Below are positions 62,868 to 64,000 of a DNA stretch of 64,000 bases, piece after piece; the first letter of the stretch is position 1; every line of letters starts with the position of its first letter. The notes beneath the pieces are model-generated. The model did no database searches. It saw only the letters and a list, made by a program, of their open reading frames with translations, and had not been told where the DNA came from. The DNA is from Micromonospora profundi. Its GTDB lineage: Bacteria; Actinomycetota; Actinomycetes; Mycobacteriales; Micromonosporaceae. The stretch covers positions 3,629,001 through 3,693,000 of the forward strand of contig NZ_JAATJK010000001.1 of NCBI RefSeq assembly GCF_011927785.1, in the 5' to 3' direction. The translations under genes were made by a program, and so were the position numbers.

Positions 62868-64000
62868 TCAGCCCAGCCCCACCCATTCCTGGTCGATGAC
62901 CCGCCCGTCGGTCGCCTCGATCGCCGCTGCGTATACCTCCAGAACACGACGAGCAACCACCGGCCAGTCGAAATTCGCCACCACCTGATCACCGCAGGCG
63001 CTCAGCACGGCCCGCCCGTCCGGATCGTCAAGCAACTCGGCCAGGGCGTCGCGCAGCCCCACCGCGTCCCCCGTCGGAAAGAGCCGCCCCGCCCGCCCAC
63101 CGTCGAGCACCCGGCGGAACGCGTCCAGATCGCTCGCCACCACGGTGGTGCCCGCAGCCAGCGCCTCGGTCAGGATCATCCCGAACGACTCGCCACCCGT
63201 GTTCGGCGCCACATACAGGTGCACACTGCGCAGCATCCGCGCCTTGTCCGACTCCGAGACCAACCCCAGGAAGGTCACCCGGTCATGCAACGCGGCCGGA
63301 AACTGGTCAAACAGGTCATCGGGATCACCCGGGCCGGCGACCAGCAGCCGCAACCCCGGCCGGGACTCGGCCAACGACACGAAAGCGTCCCGCAGCACCG
63401 GGAACCCCTTGCGCGCCTCGGTGAAGCGGCCCAGAAAACCCAACGTGCCCCCGGAGCCCACACCGCACTCCCCCGGCCAGCCGGGCAGCGGCTCGACGTC
63501 GGCGAACTTCGCCACCGCCACCCCGTTGGGAATCTCCACAGCGCCGCCGTCCATGTGCTCCACCTGGACCTTGCGGGCCAACGCGCTCACCGCGATCCGG
63601 GCGGTGATCCGCTCCAACACGATCTGCAACACGCCCTGCGCGGCGGCCAGCACCCGCGAACGTGTCATCGCCGTGTGGAACGTGGCCACCACCGGGCCAC
63701 GGGCGGACAACACCGCCAACAGCGAGAGGCTCAACGTGAGCGGCTCGTGCACGTGCAGCACGTCGAAATCACCGTTGGTGAGCCACCGCCGGACCCGAGC
63801 CGTGGAAACCGGGCCGAACGCGATCCGGGCCACCGACCCGTTGTACGGCAGAGGCACCGCCCGACCGGCCGACACCACGTACTCCGGCAGCGCAGAATCC
63901 TCATCGGCCGGCGCGAGCACACTGACCTCGTGCCCCAGGGCGATCAACGCCTCCGCGAGGTCGACGACGTGGTTCTGCACCCCGCCAGGAACATCGAAGG
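62868..64000 (-). CDS. pimA: PimA-like GT4 glycosyltransferase, 5' end cut by the window
   Basis: Phosphatidyl-myo-inositol mannosyltransferase PimA-like enzyme, which starts PIM glycolipid synthesis on the inner membrane face. In frame from the window end it reads FDVPGGVQNHVVDLAEAL, the PimA N-terminal signature, so only about ten residues are missing. The GT4 C-terminal half has GRFTEARKGFPVLRDAF and PNTGGESFGMILTEALAAGT with the donor-binding E-x7-E. It fits the pgsA-pimA-pdxST neighbourhood of actinobacteria. Confidence 0.9.
   Translation of the reverse strand, partial: FDVPGGVQNHVVDLAEALIALGHEVSVLAPADEDSALPEYVVSAGRAVPLPYNGSVARIAFGPVSTARVRRWLTNGDFDVLHVHEPLTLSLSLLAVLSARGPVVATFHTAMTRSRVLAAAQGVLQIVLERITARIAVSALARKVQVEHMDGGAVEIPNGVAVAKFADVEPLPGWPGECGVGSGGTLGFLGRFTEARKGFPVLRDAFVSLAESRPGLRLLVAGPGDPDDLFDQFPAALHDRVTFLGLVSESDKARMLRSVHLYVAPNTGGESFGMILTEALAAGTTVVASDLDAFRRVLDGGRAGRLFPTGDAVGLRDALAELLDDPDGRAVLSACGDQVVANFDWPVVARRVLEVYAAAIEATDGRVIDQEWVGLG

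Noticed and set aside
1..64000. tRNA, rRNA or known riboswitch genes
   Set aside because: I looked in the intergenic regions for cloverleaf arms and conserved boxes and saw none. A dedicated scan (tRNAscan-SE, Infernal) would be needed to be certain.

Overview
The window is very GC-rich actinomycete DNA. The gene set (SARP, LAL and PucR regulators, Ser/Thr kinase, secreted FG-GAP proteins, ABC-F, PimA-like mannosyltransferase, pdxS-pdxT-yebC and ruvC) and several dispersed intergenic hairpin repeats suggest a filamentous actinobacterium, most likely Micromonosporaceae (Micromonospora or a close relative). This assignment is inference; no rRNA gene is present.

Layout. At the left edge the start of ruvC runs leftwards out of the window. 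At the right edge pimA, a small membrane protein, pdxS, pdxT and yebC are on the same strand. In many actinobacteria yebC and ruvC are close neighbours; here about 59 kb lies between them. That stretch holds, from left to right: a 3-hydroxybutyrate dehydrogenase with its PucR-type regulator; an MFS exporter with a TetR regulator and a candidate operator (3.4-5.7 kb); a cobalamin-binding protein and an SPFH membrane protein; an alcohol/aldehyde/acyl-CoA dehydrogenase set with a TetR regulator and two matching operators (7.6-12.2 kb); a PLP enzyme, a FUSC membrane protein and a Ser/Thr kinase fused to a ricin-type lectin; a dicarboxylate transporter with a CitA/DcuS-type two-component system, whose response regulator stop codon carries an IS630-family element (18.9-23.8 kb); an ABC-F protein; two secreted proteins sharing an almost identical 980-bp FG-GAP module (26-29.5 kb); a SARP regulator; dnaE; a YciO-type protein; a PadR/HAAS pair; and a NarL-type two-component system with an ABC transporter (up to 42.4 kb).

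The most notable region is 42.4-59.5 kb, a biosynthetic cluster for an azole-containing ribosomal peptide (TOMM/LAP class). A LAL regulator and a sigma factor overlap by ATGA. They are followed by a 70-residue precursor peptide with an acidic leader and a Cys/Ser/Thr/Gly-rich C-terminus. Then comes a tightly coupled run: a GT2 glycosyltransferase with an extra C-terminal domain, an ABC ATPase with two permeases, a double-domain SagB-type azoline dehydrogenase, a TauD-like Fe/2-oxoglutarate oxygenase, an F-type (ocin-ThiF-like) leader-binding protein and a YcaO cyclodehydratase. A second complete YcaO gene faces it and sits 31 bp from yebC. No LanB-type dehydratase or [4+2] cyclase is present, so this is not a thiopeptide cluster. 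The predicted product would be an azole peptide that may also be hydroxylated and glycosylated, a combination I do not recognise from a described system. A decayed fragment of a second SagB gene lies upstream of the regulator.

Typical regulation is visible as operator-like palindromes beside the TetR and PadR genes, hairpin terminators between convergent genes, a hairpin between precursor and downstream genes, and an AT-rich palindromic patch upstream of the LAL gene. No rRNA, tRNA or CRISPR array was seen.
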